Shown here piece by piece: positions 19,499 to 28,976 of a DNA stretch of 64,000 nucleotides. Made by a program: the position numbers and the translations under genes. Every line of letters starts with the position of its first letter. Position 1 is the first letter of the stretch. Below the pieces are notes generated by a model. It was not told the origin of the DNA, searched no databases, and saw only the letters and a program-made list of their open reading frames with translations. The stretch is taken from positions 51,776-115,775 of the forward strand of contig JAGWRO010000023.1 in assembly GCA_028876495.1 (NCBI GenBank). Reading direction: 5' to 3'. The stretch is from Bacteroidota bacterium. GTDB lineage: Bacteria > Bacteroidota > Bacteroidia > Chitinophagales > Chitinophagaceae.

Positions 19499-20722
19499 TC
19501 AAGAATCAATTTTTTTTTGAATAACCTTTCTCTCCGCTTCGGTCTTTGATAATGCCAATGCTTTTTCAAGATTGGGTTTTACTTTTTCATTATCAATTTC
19601 TTTATAAAGTTCTGCGAGCAAAATGAAGTAAAAATGATTCTGATCAAGTTTTAATTTTTCTGCTTCCTCAATCGCTTCTTTTTTGCCACGCGCTTTTGAA
19701 AGTGCAAATGTTCGGTTGAGCGCTGCTATAGGCGAGTATTCAATTTGTAATAAATAATTGTAGAGTTGCAGGATGCTTTCCCATTTTTCTTTTGAATCTT
19801 CTTTTATCGTGTGCCAGTAAGCAATGCCCGCTTCAAGATAATATTTGGGCGTTGAATTTCCACCGGACGCTTTTTGCAAATAGAAGTTTCCTTTTTCAAT
19901 TAACTCTGTGTTCCAGAGAGATACATCCTGGTCCTCATATAAAATCATTTCTCCGTTTTCATCCCGGCGTGCATCTAACCGCGAAGCATGAAAACACATC
20001 AATGCCATTAAAGCATTGGTTGAAGGTTGATCAGTCTGTTCATTTTCAAGCAAGAGGTAGATGAGTTTCATCGCCTCCAGGCAAAGTTCTTTCCTGATAA
20101 TGGTATCTTCTCTTTCAGAATAATAACCTTCGCTAAACAAAAGATAAATGGTGCGCAATACATTTTCCAGTCGATTTTCAATTTCATGATTACCCGGAAA
20201 AACAATCTCCACTTTTTCGTTTCGTAATTTTTCTTTTGCCCTGAAAATTCTTTTGTTGATGGTTTCTTTATTGGTGAGAAAAGCATCTGCTATTTCATCA
20301 ATGCCAAAACCGCAAAGGATGCGCAAAGCCAAACTGATTTGTGATTCAGGTGAAATAGAAGGATGGCAAACAGCAAACAACATTTGCAACTGGCTGTCGG
20401 AAATATTTTTTTCCGACAGGTCAATTTCCATTTCTTCTGCGGAGGCAAGGTTGTGTTTTATTTGTGATTCAATTTTTTCTGAAAATACTTTATGATGTTT
20501 CAAATAATTTTTCGCCTTATTTTTTGCGACTGTATAAAGCCACGCAGTTGGGTTTGCGGGAATCCCTTTATAGGGCCACGTTTCAACGGCTGTTAAAAAA
20601 GTTTCGCTGGCAATGTCTCCTGCAATGTCAACATTATCCAGTCCAAAAAGTTTTGAAAGTACAGCCGTAATCCGGCCGTACTCTGTTCTGAACAAATGTG
20701 GTATAAGTTCCGGTTCTGTCAT
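19499..20722 (-). CDS. ECF42-type RNA polymerase sigma factor with C-terminal TPR-like (DUF6596) extension
   Basis: 407 aa, about twice the length of a plain ECF sigma factor. Sigma region 2 is at ~8-80 (LFRTEYGRITAVLSKLFG, DIASETFLTAVETWP, WLYTVAKNKAKNYL) and region 4 at ~125-175 with the helix-turn-helix IDEIADAFLTNKETINKRIF. Residues ~185-407 form the helical DUF6596/TPR-like extension (RTIYLLFSEGYY). In the ECF42 group this extension substitutes for an anti-sigma factor, and the gene neighbours a DGPF/YCII protein, exactly as here (20744). Target promoters unknown. Confidence 0.9.
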   Translation of the reverse strand: MTEPELIPHLFRTEYGRITAVLSKLFGLDNVDIAGDIASETFLTAVETWPYKGIPANPTAWLYTVAKNKAKNYLKHHKVFSEKIESQIKHNLASAEEMEIDLSEKNISDSQLQMLFAVCHPSISPESQISLALRILCGFGIDEIADAFLTNKETINKRIFRAKEKLRNEKVEIVFPGNHEIENRLENVLRTIYLLFSEGYYSEREDTIIRKELCLEAMKLIYLLLENEQTDQPSTNALMALMCFHASRLDARRDENGEMILYEDQDVSLWNTELIEKGNFYLQKASGGNSTPKYYLEAGIAYWHTIKEDSKEKWESILQLYNYLLQIEYSPIAALNRTFALSKARGKKEAIEEAEKLKLDQNHFYFILLAELYKEIDNEKVKPNLEKALALSKTEAERKVIQKKIDS

Positions 20723-20743
20723 TTATAAAAAGTCCATTGCTTC

Positions 20744-21088
20744 TTAGCGGGTTCTTAATATTTCCCTTACTTCAACGGTGTTTCCATCGCCTGCCAATAC
20801 CGCGGCGCCTTTGGCTATTTCGGCAGCTTCTTCAGCATTCTCTGCTTTTACAACAATAAACCCACCGAGTGTTTCTTTAATATCGCCAAAAGGCCCATTG
20901 GTAACTACTCCTTTATGATGTACCACTTTGGCATCATCAAACAATAAACCTGTTCCGCTCACAAATTTATTTTGAGCAGCAATACTTCCTACCCAGTCAT
21001 TTTGTATTTTCATCCATTGTTGCATTTGTTCGGGAGAAACTTTTCCGGTCGCATTTGGATGCCGGAAGATCAGTGCAAATTCTTTCAT
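20744..21088 (-). CDS. YCII-related (DGPF-domain) protein, partner of the ECF42 sigma factor
   Basis: 114 aa with the YCII/DGPF fold: MKEFALIFRHPN at the N-terminus, and VTNGPFGDIKETLGGFIVVK around the central motif. It is upstream of and in the same orientation as the ECF42 gene (21 bp gap), so the pair is one operon. Conserved association is known for ECF42 sigma factors; the molecular job of the DGPF protein is not firmly established. Confidence 0.88.
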   Translation of the reverse strand: MKEFALIFRHPNATGKVSPEQMQQWMKIQNDWVGSIAAQNKFVSGTGLLFDDAKVVHHKGVVTNGPFGDIKETLGGFIVVKAENAEEAAEIAKGAAVLAGDGNTVEVREILRTR

Positions 21089-21458
21089 TTTTTAAAGTTT
21101 TACGTGTTAATTAAGTTGATTTACTTTAATAACAACCGGCAGTTTTCAAATTGGACATGTATCGTTAGATTTTTTAAACAACCTGATAAATTTATGATTT
21201 TAAAAAATGCCCATAAAAATAAATTAGAGCCAGGAGCAATTTCTTTGATAGCAGTAAGCTAACAAATTTTATTTTTTTATTTTCTTAGGCTGAACAGGGG
21301 AGTGTAATAATTAATTTTTTTATGTATGGCCCCATTTTCATGTTTTTGTTTTAGTACTGTAAAATAAACGTGATTATATATGTCTGTTTGACAATAAATA
21401 ATTACTTTCAATTTTTTAACGTTTTTGCTATCAATTAAACTTTAATACTTATTATTCA
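21089..21458. other. 370-bp divergent intergenic region
   Basis: Lies between the divergent YCII/ECF42 operon and the ThuA fusion gene. AT-rich; holds one dispersed repeat copy (21252-21283). I found no strong promoter box and no supported ORF. Confidence 0.55.
21252..21283 (-). repeat. dispersed 34-bp intergenic repeat, copy 6
   Basis: Minus strand reads AAATAAAAAAAT, then AAATTTGTTAGCTTACTG. In the gap between two divergent genes. Confidence 0.6.
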
Positions 21459-24400
21459 ATGAAAAATCACGTTCGTATTTATGCGCTGCTTCTTGCTGCT
21501 TCTGTTTTTTCTCTTTACAGTTGTAGTAAGCGCTCCGGATCTCCCAAATTATTAGTGTTTACCAAAACTACAGGCTACCATCATGCATCTATTGCTGATG
21601 GAGTACAAGCTATTTTTAAACTGGGGCAGGAAAATGGTTTTGAAGTAGATACTACTTCCAATTCTGCCATGTTTAATGAAGACACGCTGAAGCAGTACGC
21701 CGCTGTTGTGTTTTTAAGTACCACAGATAACACCGATGTACTTATGAACAATTATGAAGAAAATGCTTTCCAACGATATATAGAAGCCGGTGGTGGCTTT
21801 GTGGGAGTGCATGCTGCTACCGATGCGGGTTATCATTGGGGCTGGTACCAGAGGTTGGTAGGCGCCACTTTTAATGGCCATCCTGAAATACAAACAGCTA
21901 CGCTGCATGTGGTTGATAAAGATAATATTTCTACCAAAGGATTGCCAGACCCTTGGATAAGAAAAGACGAATGGTACAATTTTAAGAACCTGGACAGCGG
22001 TTTGCATGTGTTGCTCACCATAGATGAGAAGAGTTATAAAGGTGGTACCAATGGAGATAACCACCCGATGGCGTGGTATCATGATTTTGATGGAGGAAGA
22101 GCCTGGTATACAGAACTTGGACACACATCAGAATCTTACACCGAACCCAATTTTTTAAAACATTTGCTTGGTGGAATTAAATATGCTATGGGTGATAATA
22201 AAGAATTGGATTATGCAAAAGTGAAAACGCCGCCAATACCTGCGGAAGATCGATTTACTAAAACTCAGTTGGTGCAGGGAACATTTTTTGAACCTACTGA
22301 AATGACCATTCTTCCTAACCTGGATGTTTTGGTTGCACAACGGCGTGGCGAAATTATGATGTACAACCACGAAACTAAAAAAGTAAAACAAGTTGGATTT
22401 TTAGATGTTTATTGGCATACACTGCATACACCGGGTGTTAATGCTGAAGAAGGTGTTTTGGGTCTTAAGCAAGATCCTGATTTTGCACACAACCATTATG
22501 TGTATATTTATTACAGCCCGATTGATACTTCTGTGAATCGCTTGTCACGCTTTACTTTTACTAATGATTCAATAGACCCGAAATCAGAAAAAATAATACT
22601 CCAGTTCTATGAGCAAAGAGAGATCTGTTGTCACACCGGAGGCTCCATTGCTTTTGGTAAAGACCGCCAGTTGTTTTTATCAACAGGGGATAACACTACT
22701 CCTTTTGACGAACCGGGTAAAGGTTTTAACACGCATGGTTTTGCGCCTTTGGATGATCGTCCCGGTTATGATCATTATGATGATCGCCGTAGTGCAGGGA
22801 ATACCAACGACTTGCGAGGAAAAATTCTTCGTATAACAATGAATTTAGATGGAACTTATAGTATTCCTGATGGTAACCTTTTTCCAAAAGGAGAGGACAG
22901 TACCCGCCCGGAAATTTATGTAATGGGCGATCGCAATCCTTATCGTATTGCAGTAGACCAGAAAAACAATTATTTATATTGGGGTGAAGTAGGGCCGGAT
23001 GCCAATAACGACAGCATGGCCACCCGCGGCCCGCGTGGATATGACGAATTTAACCAGGCCAGAAAAGCCGGTTTTTTTGGATGGCCTTTCTTTATTGCCA
23101 ACAATATTCCTTACCGCCAGTATGATTATGCTACCGGAAAATCGGGTGACTTGTTTGATCCACTGCGACCTGTGAACAATTCAAGAAATAATACCGGCAA
23201 AAAGATTTTGCCTCCTGCAAACCCGGCATATATCTGGTATCCTTATGCAGAGTCAACAGATTTTCCGCAGGTAGGAAGCGGAGGCCGTTGTGCTATGGGA
23301 GGCCCGGTATATTATACCGATATGTATCCTGATTCAACAAGATATCCTGACTATTATAATGGCAAATTATTTATTTATGAATGGATACGCGGCTGGATCA
23401 AAGTAGTAACCATGAAACCCAACGGCGATTTTGATAACATGGAACCCTTCATGTTGAATACCAAATTTAATAATCCAAGCGATATGGAAATTGGCCCTGA
23501 TGGCAGGTTGTATGTGTTGGAATATGGAAGCGGTTGGTTTTCCAAAAACGCAGATGCAGGATTGGCAAGAATAGATTTTAATGGTGGCAACAGGCCGCCT
23601 GAGATTCGTTCTGTTCACGTTGATAAAACATCAGGAGATCTTCCTTTGCAAATAACAGCAACTGTAGACGCAAAAGATCCTGACAATGACCCGGTTTCCT
23701 ATATCTGGCATTTAGGCAACGGAATACAAAAAGAAACCACAGAACCACGGTTACAATATACTCTTACCAAAGTAGGGGATTACCCTGTTTCGGTAGAAGT
23801 TATGGATGATAAAAAAGCTTCTTCAACCAGCAACGCAGTTGATGTGTACGCAGGTAATGCCGCGCCAACCGTTCAGATTAATATCGAAGGAAACAAAACC
23901 TTTTATTTCCCGGGCAAGCCAGTAAAGTATAATGTAAAAATTGAAGATGCAGATGATACCTCAGCGAAGGATTTGAACAATCTTGTGGTATCGGCTAATT
24001 ATTCAGACCAGAGAGATAAGGCCGGAACAACCCAGGGTGACCAGGCATTGGCACAACAGATGGTTGGACAAAACCTGATGCTTTCACTGGATTGTAAAGG
24101 CTGTCATAAAGTAGATACCAAATCAGTAGGCCCGGCATTTATACAGGTATCCCAGCGCTATCAAAAGAATCCTCAGGCAACAGCAACCCTGGCAGAAAAA
24201 ATTATCAGCGGAGGAAGCGGTAATTGGGGCAAAGTACCAATGGCAGCGCATCCTAATCTGAAAGAGAGCGACGCGAAGGAAATTGTATCATGGATATTAT
24301 CGCTGGCAAATGAAAATAAAAAAGTAAAATCGTTACCCGCAAGCGGATCGGTAGATGCTACGATGAACAAGCCTGTAAAACCGGAGGGTTTACTTAATCT

Positions 24401-24893
24401 TTATGCTGCCTACACTGATAAAGGAGGTACTGGCATTAAACCACTCATGGGTAGCAGTTCTGTTTCTTTAAGTAACAGTACAATGACTTTTGACGGAGTT
24501 ACCAAAATGGACGGATTCAGTAAAGTAACTTTTGGAGGAAGGACCTTTTTAATAATACCACAAAACACAGGTTGGTTCAGGATAGATAGTATAGATCTTA
24601 CCGGCATCACTCATGCGTCTTTAGGTATGGGCTGGCAAAAACCGCCGGTGGGTGCTTATACTTTTGAGGTGCATCTGGATTCTCCACAGGGAGAAAAGAT
24701 CGGAGAATTTTCTTTTGCAGGAGTAAGCGGAACAGCTTCGCCAAATGCGAAACCGCAATTTGCCACACTTACTTCTCAAATAACGCCTGTTAGTGATGGA
24801 AGCATGCATAATGTGTACATTGTAAGTAAACCAAAAGACCCAACTGTTAGTGGCACAGCGGCGCTGGCTTCCTTACAGTTCTTTTTAAAATAA
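21459..24893 (+). CDS. ThuA / PQQ-type sugar dehydrogenase / PKD / cytochrome c / carbohydrate-binding fusion lipoprotein
   Basis: 1144 aa with a lipoprotein signal (SLYSC, C22). Domains in order: ThuA-like glutamine-amidotransferase fold (~30-240; TGYHHASIADG, GFVGVHAATDAGYHWGWY, HDFDGGRAWYTELGH); a glucose/sorbosone dehydrogenase six-bladed propeller (~265-700; CCHTGGSIAFGKD, YVMGDRNPYRIAVD); a PKD domain (~710-800); a monohaem cytochrome c with C879KGC-H883 and a likely Met ligand in KVPMAAHP; and a C-terminal beta-sandwich (~985-1144) resembling CBM6. It probably oxidises a sugar or glycoside outside the inner membrane and passes electrons to its own haem. Same domain mix occurs in other Bacteroidota and Planctomycetes; substrate unknown. 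Confidence 0.9.
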   Translation: MKNHVRIYALLLAASVFSLYSCSKRSGSPKLLVFTKTTGYHHASIADGVQAIFKLGQENGFEVDTTSNSAMFNEDTLKQYAAVVFLSTTDNTDVLMNNYEENAFQRYIEAGGGFVGVHAATDAGYHWGWYQRLVGATFNGHPEIQTATLHVVDKDNISTKGLPDPWIRKDEWYNFKNLDSGLHVLLTIDEKSYKGGTNGDNHPMAWYHDFDGGRAWYTELGHTSESYTEPNFLKHLLGGIKYAMGDNKELDYAKVKTPPIPAEDRFTKTQLVQGTFFEPTEMTILPNLDVLVAQRRGEIMMYNHETKKVKQVGFLDVYWHTLHTPGVNAEEGVLGLKQDPDFAHNHYVYIYYSPIDTSVNRLSRFTFTNDSIDPKSEKIILQFYEQREICCHTGGSIAFGKDRQLFLSTGDNTTPFDEPGKGFNTHGFAPLDDRPGYDHYDDRRSAGNTNDLRGKILRITMNLDGTYSIPDGNLFPKGEDSTRPEIYVMGDRNPYRIAVDQKNNYLYWGEVGPDANNDSMATRGPRGYDEFNQARKAGFFGWPFFIANNIPYRQYDYATGKSGDLFDPLRPVNNSRNNTGKKILPPANPAYIWYPYAESTDFPQVGSGGRCAMGGPVYYTDMYPDSTRYPDYYNGKLFIYEWIRGWIKVVTMKPNGDFDNMEPFMLNTKFNNPSDMEIGPDGRLYVLEYGSGWFSKNADAGLARIDFNGGNRPPEIRSVHVDKTSGDLPLQITATVDAKDPDNDPVSYIWHLGNGIQKETTEPRLQYTLTKVGDYPVSVEVMDDKKASSTSNAVDVYAGNAAPTVQINIEGNKTFYFPGKPVKYNVKIEDADDTSAKDLNNLVVSANYSDQRDKAGTTQGDQALAQQMVGQNLMLSLDCKGCHKVDTKSVGPAFIQVSQRYQKNPQATATLAEKIISGGSGNWGKVPMAAHPNLKESDAKEIVSWILSLANENKKVKSLPASGSVDATMNKPVKPEGLLNLYAAYTDKGGTGIKPLMGSSSVSLSNSTMTFDGVTKMDGFSKVTFGGRTFLIIPQNTGWFRIDSIDLTGITHASLGMGWQKPPVGAYTFEVHLDSPQGEKIGEFSFAGVSGTASPNAKPQFATLTSQITPVSDGSMHNVYIVSKPKDPTVSGTAALASLQFFLK

Positions 24894-24898
24894 TTTTT

Positions 24899-24929
24899 CA
24901 GAAAAGCCGCGAATGTCGCGGCTTTTCTG
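24899..24929 (+). terminator. strong hairpin terminator after the ThuA fusion gene
   Basis: A 14-bp stem (CAGAAAAGCCGCGA / TCGCGGCTTTTCTG) with a 3-nt ATG loop, 5 bp after the stop codon. The T run lies inside the descending arm rather than after it, so termination efficiency is uncertain, but position and stem strength support the call. Confidence 0.7.
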
Positions 24930-25088
24930 TATTTGTCAGATCTTCAGGAAAGTAGGTTTTAGGACTCAATGTGTGTCGCATACTTTTCTTTAGCCGTGAC
25001 TTTCATTAGCAAAATGTTTTTTAGGTTTCTACAATCCTAATCAGGAAAAACTATCTTGCATTGATAAAAGTTGTTAAACATTTTACTA

Positions 25089-25523
25089 ATGAAAAAAGTT
25101 CGTTGGGATTTAATAGGTATTTTAGGAGGGGTTGCAGGTGTGGTGATTGCAATCGTTTCTGTGCTCAAATCCGGAGGCCCTGATAGAGTCTATATTGCCA
25201 TTGCAATGGTTATTGTTTTTGGAGGCATGGGTTACATTATTAATAAATTTTTGTGGGCGCCCAGGGCTAATCTCCGTCGGCTAAATAATACCGGCATTCC
25301 AGGTAAGGCAAAAATATTAGAAGTGCATGAAACCAATGTTGCTGTAAATAATAATCCGCAGGTAAGGCTCGTACTGGAATTGAATCATAATGGTGAGATT
25401 TATACAACTAATTGTAAAACGATAGTCTCCAAATTTAAGCCTAACTATTTTCAACCGGGTAAAGAAGTACATGTAAAAATAGATCCGGCGAATAAAAAAA
25501 ATGTGATAGTTGATGTTAGTTGA
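25089..25523 (+). CDS. small two-helix membrane protein, unknown function
   Basis: The ORF track start at 25071 is a TTG; the ATG at 25089 (MKKVRWDLIGILGGVAGVV) is preferred, giving 144 aa. Two hydrophobic segments (~9-28 and ~36-55) precede a basic linker and a soluble beta-rich tail of ~85 residues containing GIPGKAKILEVHETN and LVLELNHNGEIY, reminiscent of DUF3592-like or SHOCT-less membrane proteins. I do not recognise a function. Preceded by a terminator, so separately transcribed. Confidence 0.72.
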   Translation: MKKVRWDLIGILGGVAGVVIAIVSVLKSGGPDRVYIAIAMVIVFGGMGYIINKFLWAPRANLRRLNNTGIPGKAKILEVHETNVAVNNNPQVRLVLELNHNGEIYTTNCKTIVSKFKPNYFQPGKEVHVKIDPANKKNVIVDVS

Positions 25524-25630
25524 TTTTTCGCAAGTCTCTAATTCCGGCTGCTATTAAGAGGTTTAGCCAAATTCTGATTTATGGTATTTCTTAATAATTA
25601 CTTTTAAAATATGGTACTGCATTACCTTAC

Positions 25631-25660
25631 CAGTAAACAAATAAATAATGGGGATTCTTT
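25631..25660 (-). repeat. dispersed 34-bp intergenic repeat, copy 7
   Basis: Minus strand reads AAAGAATCCCC, then ATTATTTATTTGTTTACTG; closest to copy 2 in sequence. Lies between two plus-strand genes. Confidence 0.6.
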
Positions 25661-25728
25661 GTTATCAAATTTTTTTCGGGAATTTGCATACTAACTATAA
25701 CCTTTGATTACGTCTTTTTTGTTGTATC

Positions 25729-26931
25729 ATGATCAGGAATTTTTATTCTTTTATAAAATTTAAGCCTGCTTTTGCGGTGGGTTTCCTGTTTTCTGCTACC
25801 AGCCTTTTATTTGGTATTTGGGTGGCTTCATTGCCCGGTATTAAAGCAAGGCTCGGCTTTTCTGATGGCAGCCTTGGGCTATCCTTGCTGTTTTCTCCTT
25901 TAGGAGCTATTACGGGCATGTTGTTATCAACAAGAGTATTCAGTAAAATACCGGTGGGCAGGTGGATGTTTAGAGGTTATATTATTTTATCCTGTATCAT
26001 GATCCTGCAGATCAATTCTGTAAACAGGCTGATGTTCTGGATTTGCTTATATTGTTTTGGTACCATCAGTTTTTTAAACGGCGTATCTACCAATGCCACC
26101 GTTAATTTGCTGGAGAAAAAACACAACCGGCTTTTGATGGCTACCTGCCACGCAATGTATAGCATGGGAGGTGCCGTAAGTGCAGGTATTGCGGCATTAT
26201 TATTTCTGACTCATATTCCCTCAGGATGGCAAATTGGGCTGGTAGCATTTTGCATTATTATGGTCCAGCTTTTCAATAAGAAGTACTTACTCGCGAACAC
26301 AGATATCATTCATTCAAGGTCGAAATTTAAATTGCCTTCAGCAACCATACTCGGCATCTCATTTATTTGCATGGTTAGTTTTATGGCCGAAGGTTGTGTA
26401 GCAGACTGGAGTGCTATTTATTTTAAAGAAGTATTATTTGCTCCCAAAGCATTAATAAGCCTGGGCTATGCAGGGTTTTCTGTGGCTATGACGGTGGGAA
26501 GGTTAAATGGCGATATGCTGCTAACAAAAGTGGGTAGTAAAAATGTGGTAGTTGCAGGAGCTTTACTGGCTGCAGCCGGATTTGCCGTAGTAGTGACCGC
26601 GCCTGCGGTAATGGTAGCTATTGCAGGTTATATAATGGTTGGTTTGGGGTGTTCCGGTATTGTGCCTATTTTGTTCAGGACCTCTGCGAATATTCCGGGG
26701 CTGAGCACGGTAGAAGGTTTTGCGATGGTAACTACCGGTGGCCTGATTGGATTTCTTACGGGCCCTTCTGTTATCGGCTTTATCGCTGAAAAAGCCAGCC
26801 TTTCAAAAGGCTTGTCGCTATTAATTTTAATGGGCTTACTCGCTGCTTATGTTGGCTGGAGAAATCCTTTTTTATTAAACAAAAAAATGATGGCAAAAGC
26901 ATCGCTGCCTTATGATGAGCAAATTTATTGA
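25729..26931 (+). CDS. MFS transporter
   Basis: 400 aa, about twelve hydrophobic segments, as expected for a single major facilitator. Signature features: the N-terminal GIWVASLPGIKARLGFSDGSLGLSLL and the loop ARVFSKIPVGRW-like basic stretch after helix 2-3 (STRVFSKIPVGRW), plus ATCHAMYSMGGAVSAG. It resembles the YbjJ-type subgroup. It is followed 82 bp later by a ThuA gene in the same orientation, which suggests uptake or export of a sugar derivative, but the substrate cannot be read from sequence. Confidence 0.87.
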   Translation: MIRNFYSFIKFKPAFAVGFLFSATSLLFGIWVASLPGIKARLGFSDGSLGLSLLFSPLGAITGMLLSTRVFSKIPVGRWMFRGYIILSCIMILQINSVNRLMFWICLYCFGTISFLNGVSTNATVNLLEKKHNRLLMATCHAMYSMGGAVSAGIAALLFLTHIPSGWQIGLVAFCIIMVQLFNKKYLLANTDIIHSRSKFKLPSATILGISFICMVSFMAEGCVADWSAIYFKEVLFAPKALISLGYAGFSVAMTVGRLNGDMLLTKVGSKNVVVAGALLAAAGFAVVVTAPAVMVAIAGYIMVGLGCSGIVPILFRTSANIPGLSTVEGFAMVTTGGLIGFLTGPSVIGFIAEKASLSKGLSLLILMGLLAAYVGWRNPFLLNKKMMAKASLPYDEQIY

Positions 26932-27013
26932 GGCCCGGGAAATTAGTTGTATTCAGTACCGGCATTTTGTACCTATAAAATAATTACCTTCAAATTATTA
27001 AATAAACCAACAC

Positions 27014-27775
27014 ATGAAAATTGTAAAAACGCTTCTCGTTATTTTATTGATCCAGGTATGTTTTTCTTTTAATGCTACTGCTCAAAAACAATTTAAAGCC
27101 CTGCTGGTAACCACCACACGGGGATGGCATCACGAATCTATTCATGCGGGTGTATTGGCCTTGCAGGAACTGGGTAGAAAGAATTTTTTTGATGTGGTTT
27201 TGTTTGAAGATCCAAATGGTTTCACCGATCAATTTCTCCGGCAATTCCAGGTGGTGATTTTTTTAAATACTACCGGCGACATCTTTGATTCTGCCCAGCA
27301 AAAAGTAATGGAGCGTTTTATTGAATCAGGTAAAGGTTTCGTAGGTATTCATAGTGCTTCTGATACAGAATATGGTTGGGACTGGTATACCAAACTGGTG
27401 GGCAGAATGTTTTATATTCACCCTGTTATCCAGACTGCTGTCTTAAAGGTGGTTGATAAAAGTTTTCCCGGCCTGCAGGGTTTTGAAGGCAATAAACTGT
27501 GGACTGATGAATGGTACCAATTCGGACCAGAAAAAATTACCGGGCTAAATTATATTTTGGCTGTAGATGAATCCAGCTATAATCCTAAAGCAGACTGGGG
27601 CACGAAAAAAGGAGAGGGAATGGGTAAATTTCATCCAATTGCATGGTATCACAATTTTGATGGCGGACGTGCTTTTTATACCGCCCTCGGCCACATGCCT
27701 TCTGATTTTAGCGATCCTGCATTTTTGAATCACGTATATGCAGGAATATTTTGGGCTGCAACGGGCAGGAAATAA
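27014..27775 (+). CDS. exported ThuA-domain protein
   Basis: 253 aa with a signal peptide (MKIVKTLLVILLIQVCFSFNATA). The whole mature chain is a ThuA-like domain: RGWHHESIHAGVLALQEL, GFVGIHSASDTEYGWDWY, HPIAWYHNFDGGRAFYTALGH. It is a single-domain paralogue of the N-terminal domain of the fusion protein at 21459. ThuA proteins act with ThuB-type dehydrogenases in 3-keto-sugar metabolism in rhizobia; a similar role here is inference. The stop codon (27773-27775) lies inside a copy of the dispersed repeat. Confidence 0.9.
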   Translation: MKIVKTLLVILLIQVCFSFNATAQKQFKALLVTTTRGWHHESIHAGVLALQELGRKNFFDVVLFEDPNGFTDQFLRQFQVVIFLNTTGDIFDSAQQKVMERFIESGKGFVGIHSASDTEYGWDWYTKLVGRMFYIHPVIQTAVLKVVDKSFPGLQGFEGNKLWTDEWYQFGPEKITGLNYILAVDESSYNPKADWGTKKGEGMGKFHPIAWYHNFDGGRAFYTALGHMPSDFSDPAFLNHVYAGIFWAATGRK

Positions 27776-27801
27776 AAATCATCATTATTTGTTTGCTTAC
27801 G
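27770..27801 (+). repeat. dispersed 34-bp intergenic repeat, copy 8
   Basis: AAATAAAAATC-ATCA-TTATTTGTTTGCTTAC. The TAA of its AAATAAA segment is the stop codon of the ThuA gene. Confidence 0.7.
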
Positions 27802-28000
27802 GAGACTGCCTTAGGTACGAGATTAAAAAAAGTGAGCCGCATAATCACCAAGGTATCTTTTGAATATTGATAAGGACCGGTTTCGAATACCATTTTATTT
27901 CCTCTTAAAAAACCACTATTATATAATGGTAAAAAATAAAATATTTTCATTCGTTCAAAGTGATGGCGGTGGACATACATGAAAGATTTTTTTAAGCGCT

Positions 28001-28873
28001 TTATTCCTTCTTCAACAAACCGGTATCCTTCATCCAATCTGCCAGGCGTTGTGGCCAATGTTGCAGCGTTACAAATTCTGAACGATAACCCATATTAAAT
28101 GCATGCGCGCCTTTTTCATACAAATGCATTTCAACAGGCACTTTAGCTTTGCGATGCATTTCCATCAATTTAATGATGGGTTCGGAGCAGCAATCATCAC
28201 CATTGGAAGCCAGCATAAACGCAGGCGGCGCATTGGACGGCACCGAATCAGGAACCGCCAGAGGCCCCGGGTAAATTAATATTTCAAAAGACGGACGTGC
28301 ACTGTATTTATCAATCGCATCGTCGCTCGCAAAATGGTTTTCAGCAAAATGGTAAGAAACCCAGCCTGCCAGTTCACCGCCGGCTGAAAAGCCCATCACA
28401 CCCAATCTTGTCGTATCAATATTAAATTCTTTCGCACGGCTTTTTACCAACCGCATAGCACGAAATATATCCTGTTCAGCATTCTCTTGTTTATAAGGAG
28501 AGTTTTCCATCCTGAACAAACGGTATTTTAAAACGAAGGCTGCTACGCCGAAACTGTTAAGGAATTTGGCGGCATCTTTCCCTTCCGCATTAAACACCAA
28601 ATTAGTAAAGCCGCCGCCGGGGCAAACCACCACAGCGGTTCCGGTTGCTATTTCTTTTGGTGGAAGAAAAACAGTTACAGATGGATTGTTGATATTCCTT
28701 ACCCACCAATCTTTTGCCTGTTCCGGTTCATTCTTAAGTTTCTCAAAACCGGGAGCGCCGTTCTTCCATAATGGAATTACAAGGCTGCTGTCCTGGGCAA
28801 TAGCCGTGCTCATGGCAATTGCAGAAAAAGCGATGAATAAAAGTGTTATTTTGCCAAAAGTTCTTTTTGCCAT
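28001..28873 (-). CDS. exported alpha/beta hydrolase (BD-FAE / acetyl-xylan-esterase-like)
   Basis: The ORF opens at 28954, but the ATG at 28873 starts a signal peptide (MAKRTFGKITLLFIAFSAIAMSTAIA), giving 290 aa. Alpha/beta hydrolase fold with oxyanion motif VVVCPGGGFT, nucleophile elbow GFSAGGELAG (S163), acid region ASNGDDCCSEP and catalytic His in EKGAHAFNMG. Family members deacetylate xylan or cleave feruloyl esters, with many uncharacterised ones; substrate here is inferred only as a polysaccharide ester. Confidence 0.87.
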   Translation of the reverse strand: MAKRTFGKITLLFIAFSAIAMSTAIAQDSSLVIPLWKNGAPGFEKLKNEPEQAKDWWVRNINNPSVTVFLPPKEIATGTAVVVCPGGGFTNLVFNAEGKDAAKFLNSFGVAAFVLKYRLFRMENSPYKQENAEQDIFRAMRLVKSRAKEFNIDTTRLGVMGFSAGGELAGWVSYHFAENHFASDDAIDKYSARPSFEILIYPGPLAVPDSVPSNAPPAFMLASNGDDCCSEPIIKLMEMHRKAKVPVEMHLYEKGAHAFNMGYRSEFVTLQHWPQRLADWMKDTGLLKKE

Positions 28874-28976
28874 ATTAGGTGATTTTGGTACCATTGGTGA
28901 ATGTAATAATTGTTTCAACAAGTTGTCGGTTTTCTGGCAAAAATAAACCCTCATTTTTCATTTAAACGATCCGGGA

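Noticed and set aside
27708-28058. 116-aa ORF at the thuA/hydrolase junction
   Set aside because: Overlaps both flanking genes' ends and a repeat copy; no domain.
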